Assembly: GCF_022761035.1 (NCBI RefSeq)
Contig: NZ_JAKWJP010000001.1
Coordinates: 124,001 to 188,000 of the forward strand
Source: Microbacterium sp. SS28
GTDB lineage: Bacteria > Actinomycetota > Actinomycetes > Actinomycetales > Microbacteriaceae
Direction of reading: 5' to 3'
Length of the DNA: 64,000 nucleotides
Every line of letters starts with the position of its first letter. Within the stretch, counting starts at the first letter, position 1. Positions 9,637 to 16,960 of the stretch are shown piece by piece. Position numbers and translations under genes: made by a program. The notes below the pieces were generated by a model. The model saw only the letters and a list, made by a program, of their open reading frames with translations, searched no databases and was not told where the DNA came from.

Positions 9637-10536
9637 TCAGTCGTGGAGGGGCGCGAGGCGGGCAGCGCCGAGGGCGAGCAGCTCGTCCGCGACGCGCGCG
9701 GCGAGCTCGGCGGGCGCGTCGTCGTCGGGGAACGCGGCGTGCGCGCTCGTGACGTACTCGCCGCCGTCGGGACGGTACACGCGGGCCGTGAGGAAGAGCA
9801 GGCCGTCCTCGAGGAACGCGTGCGCGCCGATGGGCGCTGCGCACCCCGCCTCGAGGCGCGCGAGCACGCCGCGCTCGGCCTCGGCGGCCTGGCGCGTCGG
9901 ACGGTGGTCGAGTCGTGCCGCGTGACGCTCGTCGCCCGCACGGGTCTCCACCGCGAGGGCGCCCTGCGCGGGCGCGGTCGGCCACGACTCGAGTGGGAGC
10001 AGCTGCGACACGGCGTCGAGGCGGCCGATGCGCCCGAGCCCCGCCGCGGCGAGCAGGACGGCGTCGAGCGCGCGCTCGGGGTCGTCCGTCGTGAGGCGCT
10101 CGAGGCGCGAGTCGATGTTGCCGCGGATGTCGATGAGCTCGAGGTCGGGCCGGCGCGCAGCGAGCTGCGCGCGACGGCGCGGGGAGCCCGTGCCGACGCG
10201 CGCGCCGGCGGCCAGCGCATCGAGCTCGACCCCGTCGCGCGTGCACAGGGCGTCGCGCGCGTCGGCGCGCTTCGGGACGGCGGCGATCGACAGTCCCTCG
10301 GCGGGAGTCGTCGGAAGATCCTTGAACGAGTGCACGACGGCGTCGACCTCGCCCGCGAGGAGCGCTTCGCGCAGAGCTGTCGCGAAGACGCCGGTTCCGC
10401 CGAGCGAGGCGAGGGACTCCGCCGAGCGGTCGCCCTCCGAGACGATCAGGACGAGCTCGCCGCCGAGCGCCTCGGCGACTGTGCCGGCCTGGGCGCGGGC
10501 GAGGGTGCTCGCACGAGTGCCGATGCGGAGAGTCAT
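9637..10536 (-). CDS. hemC: Porphobilinogen deaminase (hydroxymethylbilane synthase)
   Basis: A 299-residue enzyme that polymerises four porphobilinogen units to hydroxymethylbilane on a dipyrromethane cofactor. Seen: [12 protein letters not shown] at the N-terminus, [37 protein letters not shown] and the cofactor cysteine in [13 protein letters not shown]. Full length. It sits 19 bp after hemQ and 11 bp before hemB in the operon. Its product needs HemD to become uroporphyrinogen III, but no hemD gene is visible in the window. Confidence 0.98.
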   Translation of the reverse strand: MTLRIGTRASTLARAQAGTVAEALGGELVLIVSEGDRSAESLASLGGTGVFATALREALLAGEVDAVVHSFKDLPTTPAEGLSIAAVPKRADARDALCTRDGVELDALAAGARVGTGSPRRRAQLAARRPDLELIDIRGNIDSRLERLTTDDPERALDAVLLAAAGLGRIGRLDAVSQLLPLESWPTAPAQGALAVETRAGDERHAARLDHRPTRQAAEAERGVLARLEAGCAAPIGAHAFLEDGLLFLTARVYRPDGGEYVTSAHAAFPDDDAPAELAARVADELLALGAARLAPLHD

Positions 10537-10555
10537 GAGCGCGGCATCCCGATCG

Positions 10556-11254
10556 TCATGAGAGCACCTCGCCGAGTTCGGATGCCTCGATGAGCCGGCC
10601 CGTGAAGAACGGCACCTCTTCGCGTACGTGACGGCGCGCCTCGGTCGCACGCAGGTGGCGCATGAGGTCGACGAGCTCGATCGGGTCGTCCGCCTCGAGC
10701 GCGAGGATCCACTCGTAGTCGCCCAGCGCGAAGCTCGCGACGGTGTTGCTCTGCACCTGCGGGTACTCGCGCCCCTTGAGGCCGTGGTCGGAGAGCATCG
10801 CCCCGCGCTCGGCCGCCGGCAGGATGTACCACTCGTACGACCGGACGAACGGGTAGACCGTGACCCACTGCTTCGGCGAGAGGCCCCGCGCGAAGGCGGG
10901 CGCGTGGTCGCGGCTGAACTCCGCGTCACGGTGGACGCCCAGCGCGTTCCACGTCGGCAGCAGCGTGCTGAGCTCGCGCGTACGGCGCAGCGCGCGCAGA
11001 GCGGACTGCAGGCCTTCGGCCGAGTCGCCCGTGAGCCACACGAGCACGTCGGCGTCGGCACGGAGGCCAGAGACGTCGTAGAACCCGCGCACGGTCCCGC
11101 CGAGCTGGGCGACGACGTCGTTCGCCGCGGGCGCGCCGTCGGCGGCGCCTGCGGGATGCGGGTCGCGACGGAACACCGCCCAGAGCGTGTAGTGCGTCGG
11201 CGCATCGGCGCTTCGGATCGTGTCGGTCGTGTGCGCGTCGTTCCGGTCGGTCAC
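10556..11254 (-). CDS. hemQ: Coproheme decarboxylase HemQ (chlorite-dismutase-like)
   Basis: A 232-residue ferredoxin-like-fold protein that decarboxylates coproheme to heme b, the last step of the coproporphyrin-dependent route. Seen: THYTLWAVFRR, TVRGFYDVSGLRADADVLVWLTG, FVRSYEWYILPAAERGAML, HGLKGREYPQVQSNTVASFALGDYEWILALEADDP. The KGREYPQVQ segment marks the actinobacterial HemQ branch. Its place next to cgoX and hemC supports HemQ and excludes true chlorite dismutase. GTG start at 11254 with GAGGA 7 nt upstream. Ferrochelatase (hemH/cpfC), its upstream partner, is not in the window. Confidence 0.96.
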   Translation of the reverse strand: MTDRNDAHTTDTIRSADAPTHYTLWAVFRRDPHPAGAADGAPAANDVVAQLGGTVRGFYDVSGLRADADVLVWLTGDSAEGLQSALRALRRTRELSTLLPTWNALGVHRDAEFSRDHAPAFARGLSPKQWVTVYPFVRSYEWYILPAAERGAMLSDHGLKGREYPQVQSNTVASFALGDYEWILALEADDPIELVDLMRHLRATEARRHVREEVPFFTGRLIEASELGEVLS

Positions 11255-11271
11255 TCTTCCATCCTCGCCCC

Positions 11272-12528
11272 TCAGGACGGGCCCCGGCCAATCCGTGACG
11301 ACGCCGAGACATCCCGCGCGACGCGATCCGCGTGCGGCACGACCGACGCGAGCCCCGTTCCGGCGACTGTCTCCCCGACCGCGAGGATGTCGTCGAGGCC
11401 CGCCGCGATCCCGCGCGTCCAGGTGTGCACGGTCGCGTCGGCGAGGGAGCCGAGCAGAGTGCCCAGCAGGATGCCTGCATCCCGCGTCGCCGTCTCGACC
11501 ACGTCGTGCGGAGTGCCGTCGTACGAGAGCCGCAGCGCGTGGCGGCCGGGGAGGGCCTCGGCGATCCAGTCCCATTTCGCCGTCAGGTGCGTGAGGGCCC
11601 GCGCCGTGACGCCCGGCGCCTCCGCCGACACGAGGACGCCCGTGCCGCGCGGCGCCGCGTCGAGCGCGGGCGCGTCGACGACGAGCGTCACGAGCGTCAC
11701 GGTGCGCGGGGCCGCCGCATCGGGCGCCCCGGACGCGCGCACGACGAGCCCCGAGCGGTGCCGGCCCGCGACGACGACGCCGTCCGGCCGCACGTCCTCG
11801 ACGCGGGCGCCGAGCTCGATCGTGACCCCGAGGCGCGCGCAATCCGCCGCGAGGGCGTCGACGAGGCGGAACATGCCGCCCCGGATCCCCGCGACCTGCG
11901 AGCCGGCCGGAGCCGCCGCGTGCAGGGCGCGCACGGCCGCCGCGAGCGAACCGCGCTCGCGCAGCTCTTCGCGCAGCCGCGGATGAGCCCGCTCGACGGG
12001 CAGGTCGTCGGGCGTGCTCGAGTGCACGCCGCGGACGATCGGCGCGACGAGGCCGTCGACCACCGCGGCGCCCATGCGCGCGCGGACGAGGGCGCCGAGG
12101 GATGCGGCATCCGCCCCCTCCTCGGCAGGGAGCACGGCGTCGAGGCTCGCGCGCTCCGCCGCCTCGCGACCGATCGCGCGCACGACGTCGGGGGCGAGCG
12201 GATCTCCCGGGATGCCGAGCAGCCCCGTCGCGGGCAGCGGCACGGCGCTGCCGTCGGCGCGGTGCAGCCAGGCGGGAGTCTGCCGCGGGGTCACGATGTC
12301 TTCCGCGAGCCCCAGTTCGGCGAGGAGGGCCGCGACGGCTCCGCCCCTGGTCGCGAACGACTCCGCCGCGGCGTCGAGGTCGACGCCGGCGACGCGCTGG
12401 CGGGCGACCTGGCCGCCCAGCGAGCCGGACTGCTCGAGAACCGTGACAGTCAGGCCCTCGAGGGCGAGGCGCCGCGCGGCCACGAGGCCGCCGACGCCGC
12501 CCCCGATGACGATCGCGTCAGAGGGCAT
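11272..12528 (-). CDS. hemY: Coproporphyrinogen III / protoporphyrinogen oxidase (CgoX/HemY type)
   Basis: A 418-residue FAD flavoprotein. The N-terminal dinucleotide-binding motif is AIVIGGGVGGLVAARRLALEG, followed by VTVLEQSGSLGGQV, and a C-terminal FAD motif is present around LASVVPHADRVARDVS. In an operon with hemQ this enzyme most likely oxidises coproporphyrinogen III to coproporphyrin III in the coproporphyrin-dependent pathway; that substrate assignment follows from pathway knowledge. The ATG overlaps the hemE 3' end by 11 bp, and hemQ starts 17 bp after its stop. Somewhat shorter than the 450-470 residues of many homologues. Confidence 0.93.
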   Translation of the reverse strand: MPSDAIVIGGGVGGLVAARRLALEGLTVTVLEQSGSLGGQVARQRVAGVDLDAAAESFATRGGAVAALLAELGLAEDIVTPRQTPAWLHRADGSAVPLPATGLLGIPGDPLAPDVVRAIGREAAERASLDAVLPAEEGADAASLGALVRARMGAAVVDGLVAPIVRGVHSSTPDDLPVERAHPRLREELRERGSLAAAVRALHAAAPAGSQVAGIRGGMFRLVDALAADCARLGVTIELGARVEDVRPDGVVVAGRHRSGLVVRASGAPDAAAPRTVTLVTLVVDAPALDAAPRGTGVLVSAEAPGVTARALTHLTAKWDWIAEALPGRHALRLSYDGTPHDVVETATRDAGILLGTLLGSLADATVHTWTRGIAAGLDDILAVGETVAGTGLASVVPHADRVARDVSASSRIGRGPS

Positions 12529-13588
12529 GCACGAGGTCGACGATGCGCGTGAGGACCGCCGGGTCCGTCTCGGGCGGCACGCCGTGCCCGAGATTCACGA
12601 TGTGCGCCGGGAGCGACCGACCCCGCTCGACGACGTCGCGCACGTGCGCGTCGAGGATCGGCCACGGCGCGGCCAGAAGGGCGGGATCGATGTTGCCCTG
12701 CAGCGGGAACCGCCCGCCGAGGCGTGCGTCGGCCTCGTCGAGGGGAAGGCGCCAGTCGATCCCGATGACGTCGGCGCCCAGCCCCGGGAGCAGGTCGAGC
12801 ATGTCGCCCATGCCGAGGCCGAAGTGGATCTTGGGCACGTCGAAGCCGCGCAGGCCGTCGAACGCGCGGTGCGAATGCGGGGCGGCGCGCCGCTGATAGT
12901 CGTTGCGCGACAGCGACCCCGCCCACGAGTCGAACAGCTGCACGACGCTCGCGCCGGCCTCGACCTGCGCGCGCAGGAAGGCGCCCGTGACATCGGCGCA
13001 CCAGTTGAGCAGAGCCGCCCACGTGTGCGGGTCGGTCCGCATGAGCGCGCGGGCGCGCAGCTGATCCTTCGACGGACCGCCCTCGATGAGGTAGCTCGCG
13101 AGCGTGTACGGCGCACCTCCGAAGCCGACGAGCGGCGTCGTGCCGAGCTCCGCCACGACCAGGCGCACCGCCTCGGAGATCGGCTCGAGCGCGTCGGCCT
13201 CGAGGGGACGCAGATTCAGCACGTCGGATGCCGTGCGGATCGGCGAATCCAGCACGGGGCCGCGCCCCGGGACGATGCGCACGTCCACCCCGGCGAGCAG
13301 CACGGGCACGACGATGTCGCTGAAGAACACCGCGGCGTCGACGCCGTGTCGGCGCACGGGCTGCAGCGTGATCTCGGCCGCGAGAGCGGGATCGAGGCAC
13401 GCGTCGAGCATCTCGGTGCCGGCGCGACTCGCCCGGTATTCCGGGAGCGAGCGGCCCGCTTGCCGCATGAACCAGACGGGCAGTGACTCGGGCCGATCCC
13501 CGCGCGCAGCACGCACGAGAGGGGCGTCCGACGTGCGGCCGTCGAGAAGAGGATGGGTGGAGGGCAGGGCGCTCAGAGGCGATGGCAC
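12518..13588 (-). CDS. hemE: Uroporphyrinogen decarboxylase
   Basis: A 356-residue cofactor-free enzyme converting uroporphyrinogen III to coproporphyrinogen III. Both family signatures are present: PVWFMRQAGRSLPEYR near the N-terminus and GFGGAPYTLASYLIEGG in the middle; catalytic-region FFSDIVVP and FDSWAGSLS are also seen. GTG start at 13588. It heads the heme operon (six genes, spacings from -11 to 19 bp) and is divergent from hemA with 22 bp between start codons. A TAGCCT -10 box ends 6 nt before the GTG, so expression is probably leaderless. Confidence 0.98.
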   Translation of the reverse strand: MPSPLSALPSTHPLLDGRTSDAPLVRAARGDRPESLPVWFMRQAGRSLPEYRASRAGTEMLDACLDPALAAEITLQPVRRHGVDAAVFFSDIVVPVLLAGVDVRIVPGRGPVLDSPIRTASDVLNLRPLEADALEPISEAVRLVVAELGTTPLVGFGGAPYTLASYLIEGGPSKDQLRARALMRTDPHTWAALLNWCADVTGAFLRAQVEAGASVVQLFDSWAGSLSRNDYQRRAAPHSHRAFDGLRGFDVPKIHFGLGMGDMLDLLPGLGADVIGIDWRLPLDEADARLGGRFPLQGNIDPALLAAPWPILDAHVRDVVERGRSLPAHIVNLGHGVPPETDPAVLTRIVDLVHAL

Positions 13589-13594
13589 CCTTCC

Positions 13595-13604
13595 AGGCTA
13601 AACT
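13595..13604. promoter_or_regulatory. Bidirectional leaderless promoter core, hemE / hemA
   Basis: The core AGGCTAAACT gives TAAACT on the plus strand (13599-13604), 6 nt before the hemA GTG at 13611, and TAGCCT on the minus strand (13600-13595), 6 nt before the hemE GTG at 13588. The hexamers share the central TA. This couples both arms of heme synthesis to one promoter. GGAAGG abuts the hemE GTG with no spacer and is too close to act as a normal ribosome site. Confidence 0.65.
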
Positions 13605-13610
13605 CGACGC

Positions 13611-14843
13611 GTGCTGTTCTGCCTGACGGCGAACCACCGGAACACCGGGTTCGACGTCCTCGACCGGATCTCGAGGGCTGCTGACTCGACCGGCGCCGAC
13701 GTCCTCGCTGCCCACGGATTCGTGCGCGGCGCCGTTGTGCTGGCCACGTGCAACCGCTTCGAGACGTACCTCGAGCTCGACGAACCCGTCACCGGCGGCG
13801 TCGTCCTGGCGCGCGAAGCCGTGCTCGAGGCGGTCGCCGCGACGACGGGGACGGATGCCGAGGCCCTGCGTGAGTCGGCGGTCGTGCTGAGCGGCGACGA
13901 CGTCGTGCGCCATCTGTTCGCCGTGAGCTCGGGCCTCGAGTCGATGGTCGTCGGCGAAGAGGAGATCAGCGGCCAGGTGCAGCGCGCATTGCGCGCCGCC
14001 CGCGAGGCCGGGACGAGCAGCACGGAGCTCGAGCAGGCGTTCCAGCGCGCGGCGCGCGCGACGCGCGACGTGCGTGCGAAGGCCGACCTCGCCGCCGCGG
14101 GACGCTCACTCGCACGCCTGGCCCTCGACCTCGCCGACTCGCGTGTCACCGACTGGGCGACGGTGCCCGTGCTGCTCGTCGGCACGGGGCACTACGCCGC
14201 GACGACGATCGCCGCTCTTCAGGCGCGCGGTGCCGACGACGTCCGCGTGTACTCCGCCACGGGGCGCGCCGACAACTTCGCCGCCCGCTACGGCGTGCGC
14301 GCCGAGCACGACCTGCGCGAGGCGATCCGCGCAGCGCAGATCGTCCTGACGTGCACGGCGCGCTACACGGTGGGCCCGCAGGACATCCCCGACGAGCGTC
14401 CGCGGCTCATCTTCGACCTCGGGCTCCCCCGCAACGTCGAACCCGCCGTCGGAGCGATTCCCGGGGTCGAGCTGCTCGACCTCGAGCTGATCGGCCGGCA
14501 CGCGGCCCTCGCCGAGCTCGGCGCCGGCGCGCACGAGGTCGTCGGCTCGGCCGTCGCGACCTTCCACGCCGAGCGCGCCGCCGCGCCCGCGATCGTCGCG
14601 TGGCGCACGCACGTCGCGTCGGTGCTCGACAGCGAGCTCGGGCGACTTCGCGAGGACGACGACCGCACGGCGGCCGCGCTGCGGCACCTCGCGGGCGTGC
14701 TCTCCCACGGCCCGACCGTCCGCGCGCGCGAGTTCGCCGCCGAAGGACGCCTCGACGAGTTCGAGCGCGCGCTCGAGACGGTGTTCGGCGTCGAGATCGC
14801 CGCGCGGCTCTCGGCCGTCGACGACGAGCGCGCCGCCGGCTGA
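13611..14843 (+). CDS. hemA: Glutamyl-tRNA reductase
   Basis: A 410-residue NADPH enzyme that reduces glutamyl-tRNA to glutamate-1-semialdehyde, the committed step of C5 heme synthesis. The catalytic cysteine lies in VVLATCNRFETYLEL; SGLESMVVGEEEISGQVQRALRAA and the Rossmann segment VPVLLVGTGHYAATTIAALQARG follow in order. The C-terminal dimerisation domain is present but short compared with enterobacterial HemA, as usual in this family branch. GTG start at 13611, divergent from hemE and sharing its promoter region. The gene ends 58 bp before a tandem palindromic repeat. Confidence 0.97.
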   Translation: MLFCLTANHRNTGFDVLDRISRAADSTGADVLAAHGFVRGAVVLATCNRFETYLELDEPVTGGVVLAREAVLEAVAATTGTDAEALRESAVVLSGDDVVRHLFAVSSGLESMVVGEEEISGQVQRALRAAREAGTSSTELEQAFQRAARATRDVRAKADLAAAGRSLARLALDLADSRVTDWATVPVLLVGTGHYAATTIAALQARGADDVRVYSATGRADNFAARYGVRAEHDLREAIRAAQIVLTCTARYTVGPQDIPDERPRLIFDLGLPRNVEPAVGAIPGVELLDLELIGRHAALAELGAGAHEVVGSAVATFHAERAAAPAIVAWRTHVASVLDSELGRLREDDDRTAAALRHLAGVLSHGPTVRAREFAAEGRLDEFERALETVFGVEIAARLSAVDDERAAG

Positions 14844-14900
14844 CCGCCGCCGGTGCCTCCCGCCCGGCGCGTCTCGCATGCGCGTCGGTGACAGCATCCG

Positions 14901-15020
14901 ATTCTGGCGAGTCGCCGAAACGTGCGAGCCGCACCCGCCGATTCTGGCGAGTCGCCAGAATGTGCGAGCCGCACCCGCCGATTCTGGCGAGTCGCCAGAA
15001 TGCGCGAGCCGCGCCCGCGT
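14901..15020. repeat. Three tandem 40-bp repeats carrying a 21-bp palindrome
   Basis: Three head-to-tail 40-bp units (14901, 14941, 14981). Each starts with arms ATTCTGGCGA and TCGCCAGAAT around one G; units 2 and 3 are perfect, unit 1 has decayed in the right arm. The rest of each unit (about GTGCGAGCCGCACCCGCCG) is nearly identical. The array fills the convergent gap between hemA and the DUF255 gene and ends on the first base of the DUF255 stop triplet. Probably a bidirectional terminator or protein-binding array; it has no spacers and is not CRISPR. Confidence 0.85.
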
Positions 15021-16876
15021 CAGGGCACGAGATCCGCGGGGTCGGTCACGGGCAGGCGGCACACGAAGTCGCGGCAGTCGTACGCCGTCGCGCGGCCGTT
15101 GCGGAGGCTCTTGCCGGCGAACAGTCCGAATCCCGCGTCAGCCCACGCCGCGGCCTGCTCCGGCGTGACGACGGCGACGACGTCGGCGGGCAGCGCGCGA
15201 GCGGCGGTCGCGAACGCGTCGACCCGGTCCTCCGCGATCACCACCACCTGACGGGGCGCGCTCGCGAGGAGCGCCGCGACGCGGAGGAGCGCCGAGTGCG
15301 CGAGCGGCTGCGCCAGCGCCGCCTCGGCGTGCTCCGCGACGAGCCGCTCCGCGAGCTCACGATCGCCGCCCTCGCCACCGAGCATCCAGATGGTCGCGGC
15401 GGCTCCCGCGATCGCCGCGACACCTGAGGGCTCGTCGCCGTCGGTCGCGGCATCCGGAGCCATGACACCGCTCGCCGCCAGCACAGGGTCGGTGCCGGCC
15501 GGCGCTCGCAGCGAGCCGTCGGGCGACACGGCTGCCTGTACGAGGTGCCGCGCCCGCTGGGCGTACGAGACCTCACCGGTCGCGACGGCGAGGGCGAGCA
15601 GTCCCTCGGCGAGCTGGCCGTGGTCGGCGACCGTCGCGGGCGCGGCGGAGGCAGCGCCGTCGAGCGAGGCGCGGCGCAGCACTCCGTCGGCCGAGACGTT
15701 CGTGGTGAGCACCGCGTCGGCGGCCCGCCGCGCCGCGTCGATCCAGGACGGCTCCTTGAGGCGAGCCCCACCGCGGGCGAGTGCGCCGATGGCGAGCCCG
15801 TTCCACCCCGTCACGACCTTGCCGTCGACGGCGGGCGGGGCGAGGTCGGACCGCGCCGCGGCATCCCGCAGGTAATACCCGCCCTCGCTCCGTGCGCCGT
15901 CGATCCACGACTCGGAGTCCTGCGCGGCGCCGAAGCCGCCGTCGGCCCGCTGCAGCACCTCCCGCAGGAACCGCACGACCCCGCGCGCCGTCGCCTCGTC
16001 GCCCGCCTCGAGGGCGACGTCGAGCAGCTGCGCGTTGTCGGTCAGCATGCGCTCGTAGTGCGGCACGCTCCAGTCGCGCCGGGTCGCGTAGCGGAAGAAC
16101 CCGCCCTCCACCGCGTCCCTCAACTCGGACCCGGCCATCGCCGCGAGCGCGCGCTCAGCGACGGTGGATGTCTGGGGAGCGGCTTCGCGCACGAGCCGCG
16201 TCTGCAGCAGCCGCAGCGACGTCGCGACGGGGAACTTGGGCGCGCCCGGGTCGCCGCCCCAGAAACCGCCGTATTCGGGGTCCTCGCGCGCGGCCAGGGC
16301 GCGCGCGGCATCGACGAGGGCTGCGGCATCCGGAAGCGCACCCGCATCCGTGGCGGAGGTCCGCACATCCGCGAGCGCCTGCGCGATCGCTTCGGCCGTC
16401 CCCTCGGCGGCCTCGCGGCGCTCGGTCCACGCCTCGTGGACGGCGTCGAGGACCTGCCCGAACGACGGCATGCCGACGCGCGGGGCGGGCGGGAAGTAGG
16501 TTCCGGCGTAGAAGGGCCCGCCGTCGGGTGTCGTGAAGATGCTCAGCGGCCAGCCGAGGTTCTGCGTGAACGCGGCGGCCGCGGCCATGTACGCCGCGTC
16601 GACCTCGGGATGCTCCTCGCGGTCGACCTTGATCGCGACGAACCGGTCATTGAGGGTCGCGGCCAGCGCGGGATCCTCGAACGACTCCCGCGCCATCACG
16701 TGGCACCAGTGGCACGTCGAATAGCCGATCGAGACGAACACCGGCACGTCGCGCCGCCGCGCCTCAGCGAAGGCCTCTTCGCCCCACACGCGCCACTCCA
16801 CGGGGTTGCCGGCGTGCGCGCGCAGATAGGGACTCGCGGATGCCGCAAGCCCCGCATTCTCGACGGGACCCGTCAT
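15020..16876 (-). CDS. DUF255 thioredoxin-fold protein (YyaL / SPATA20 family)
   Basis: A 618-residue protein with an N-terminal thioredoxin-like domain ([46 protein letters not shown]) followed by a long alpha/alpha-toroid (six-hairpin glycosidase-like) region. The CHWC motif near residues 50-53 matches the family's C-x-x-C, and [28 protein letters not shown] is the conserved continuation. Exact function is unknown; a redox or sugar-related role has been suggested for the family. The ATG at 16876 is preceded by TAGGCT 6 nt upstream with no ribosome site. Divergent from hrpA across 84 bp. Confidence 0.93.
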   Translation of the reverse strand: MTGPVENAGLAASASPYLRAHAGNPVEWRVWGEEAFAEARRRDVPVFVSIGYSTCHWCHVMARESFEDPALAATLNDRFVAIKVDREEHPEVDAAYMAAAAAFTQNLGWPLSIFTTPDGGPFYAGTYFPPAPRVGMPSFGQVLDAVHEAWTERREAAEGTAEAIAQALADVRTSATDAGALPDAAALVDAARALAAREDPEYGGFWGGDPGAPKFPVATSLRLLQTRLVREAAPQTSTVAERALAAMAGSELRDAVEGGFFRYATRRDWSVPHYERMLTDNAQLLDVALEAGDEATARGVVRFLREVLQRADGGFGAAQDSESWIDGARSEGGYYLRDAAARSDLAPPAVDGKVVTGWNGLAIGALARGGARLKEPSWIDAARRAADAVLTTNVSADGVLRRASLDGAASAAPATVADHGQLAEGLLALAVATGEVSYAQRARHLVQAAVSPDGSLRAPAGTDPVLAASGVMAPDAATDGDEPSGVAAIAGAAATIWMLGGEGGDRELAERLVAEHAEAALAQPLAHSALLRVAALLASAPRQVVVIAEDRVDAFATAARALPADVVAVVTPEQAAAWADAGFGLFAGKSLRNGRATAYDCRDFVCRLPVTDPADLVP

Positions 16877-16882
16877 CCGGCC

Positions 16883-16888
16883 AGCCTA
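16883..16888 (-). promoter_or_regulatory. -10 box of the DUF255 gene (leaderless)
   Basis: TAGGCT on the minus strand, then GGCCGG (6 nt) and the ATG. Same hexamer as upstream of pmt and the EI24 gene. Inferred from spacing only. Confidence 0.6.
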
Positions 16889-16946
16889 GAACGTGGGGCA
16901 TGCGCCGAGCGCGGAGTCCGCCGCCTGCGATCACCCGCTCGCGCCA

Positions 16947-16952
16947 TACGAT
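16947..16952 (+). promoter_or_regulatory. Possible -10 box of hrpA
   Basis: TACGAT followed by GGAGGGCT (8 nt) and the ATG at 16961. The eight bases also contain GGAGG 3 nt from the ATG, so either a leaderless start or a short leader with a tight ribosome site is possible. Confidence 0.4.
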
Positions 16953-16960
16953 GGAGGGCT

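Noticed and set aside
10556..11254. Chlorite dismutase annotation
   Set aside because: Same fold family, but location in the heme operon and the HemQ-type segment support coproheme decarboxylase.
14901..15020. Three regularly spaced direct repeats, at first glance CRISPR-like
   Set aside because: The units are contiguous with no unique spacers and no cas genes nearby; each unit is a palindrome plus flank, so it is a tandem repeat.
15545..16960. Upstream extension of the hrpA frame, over 470 extra codons
   Set aside because: It is antisense to the DUF255 gene and has no domain character; the HrpA N-terminus begins at 16961 with normal family sequence.
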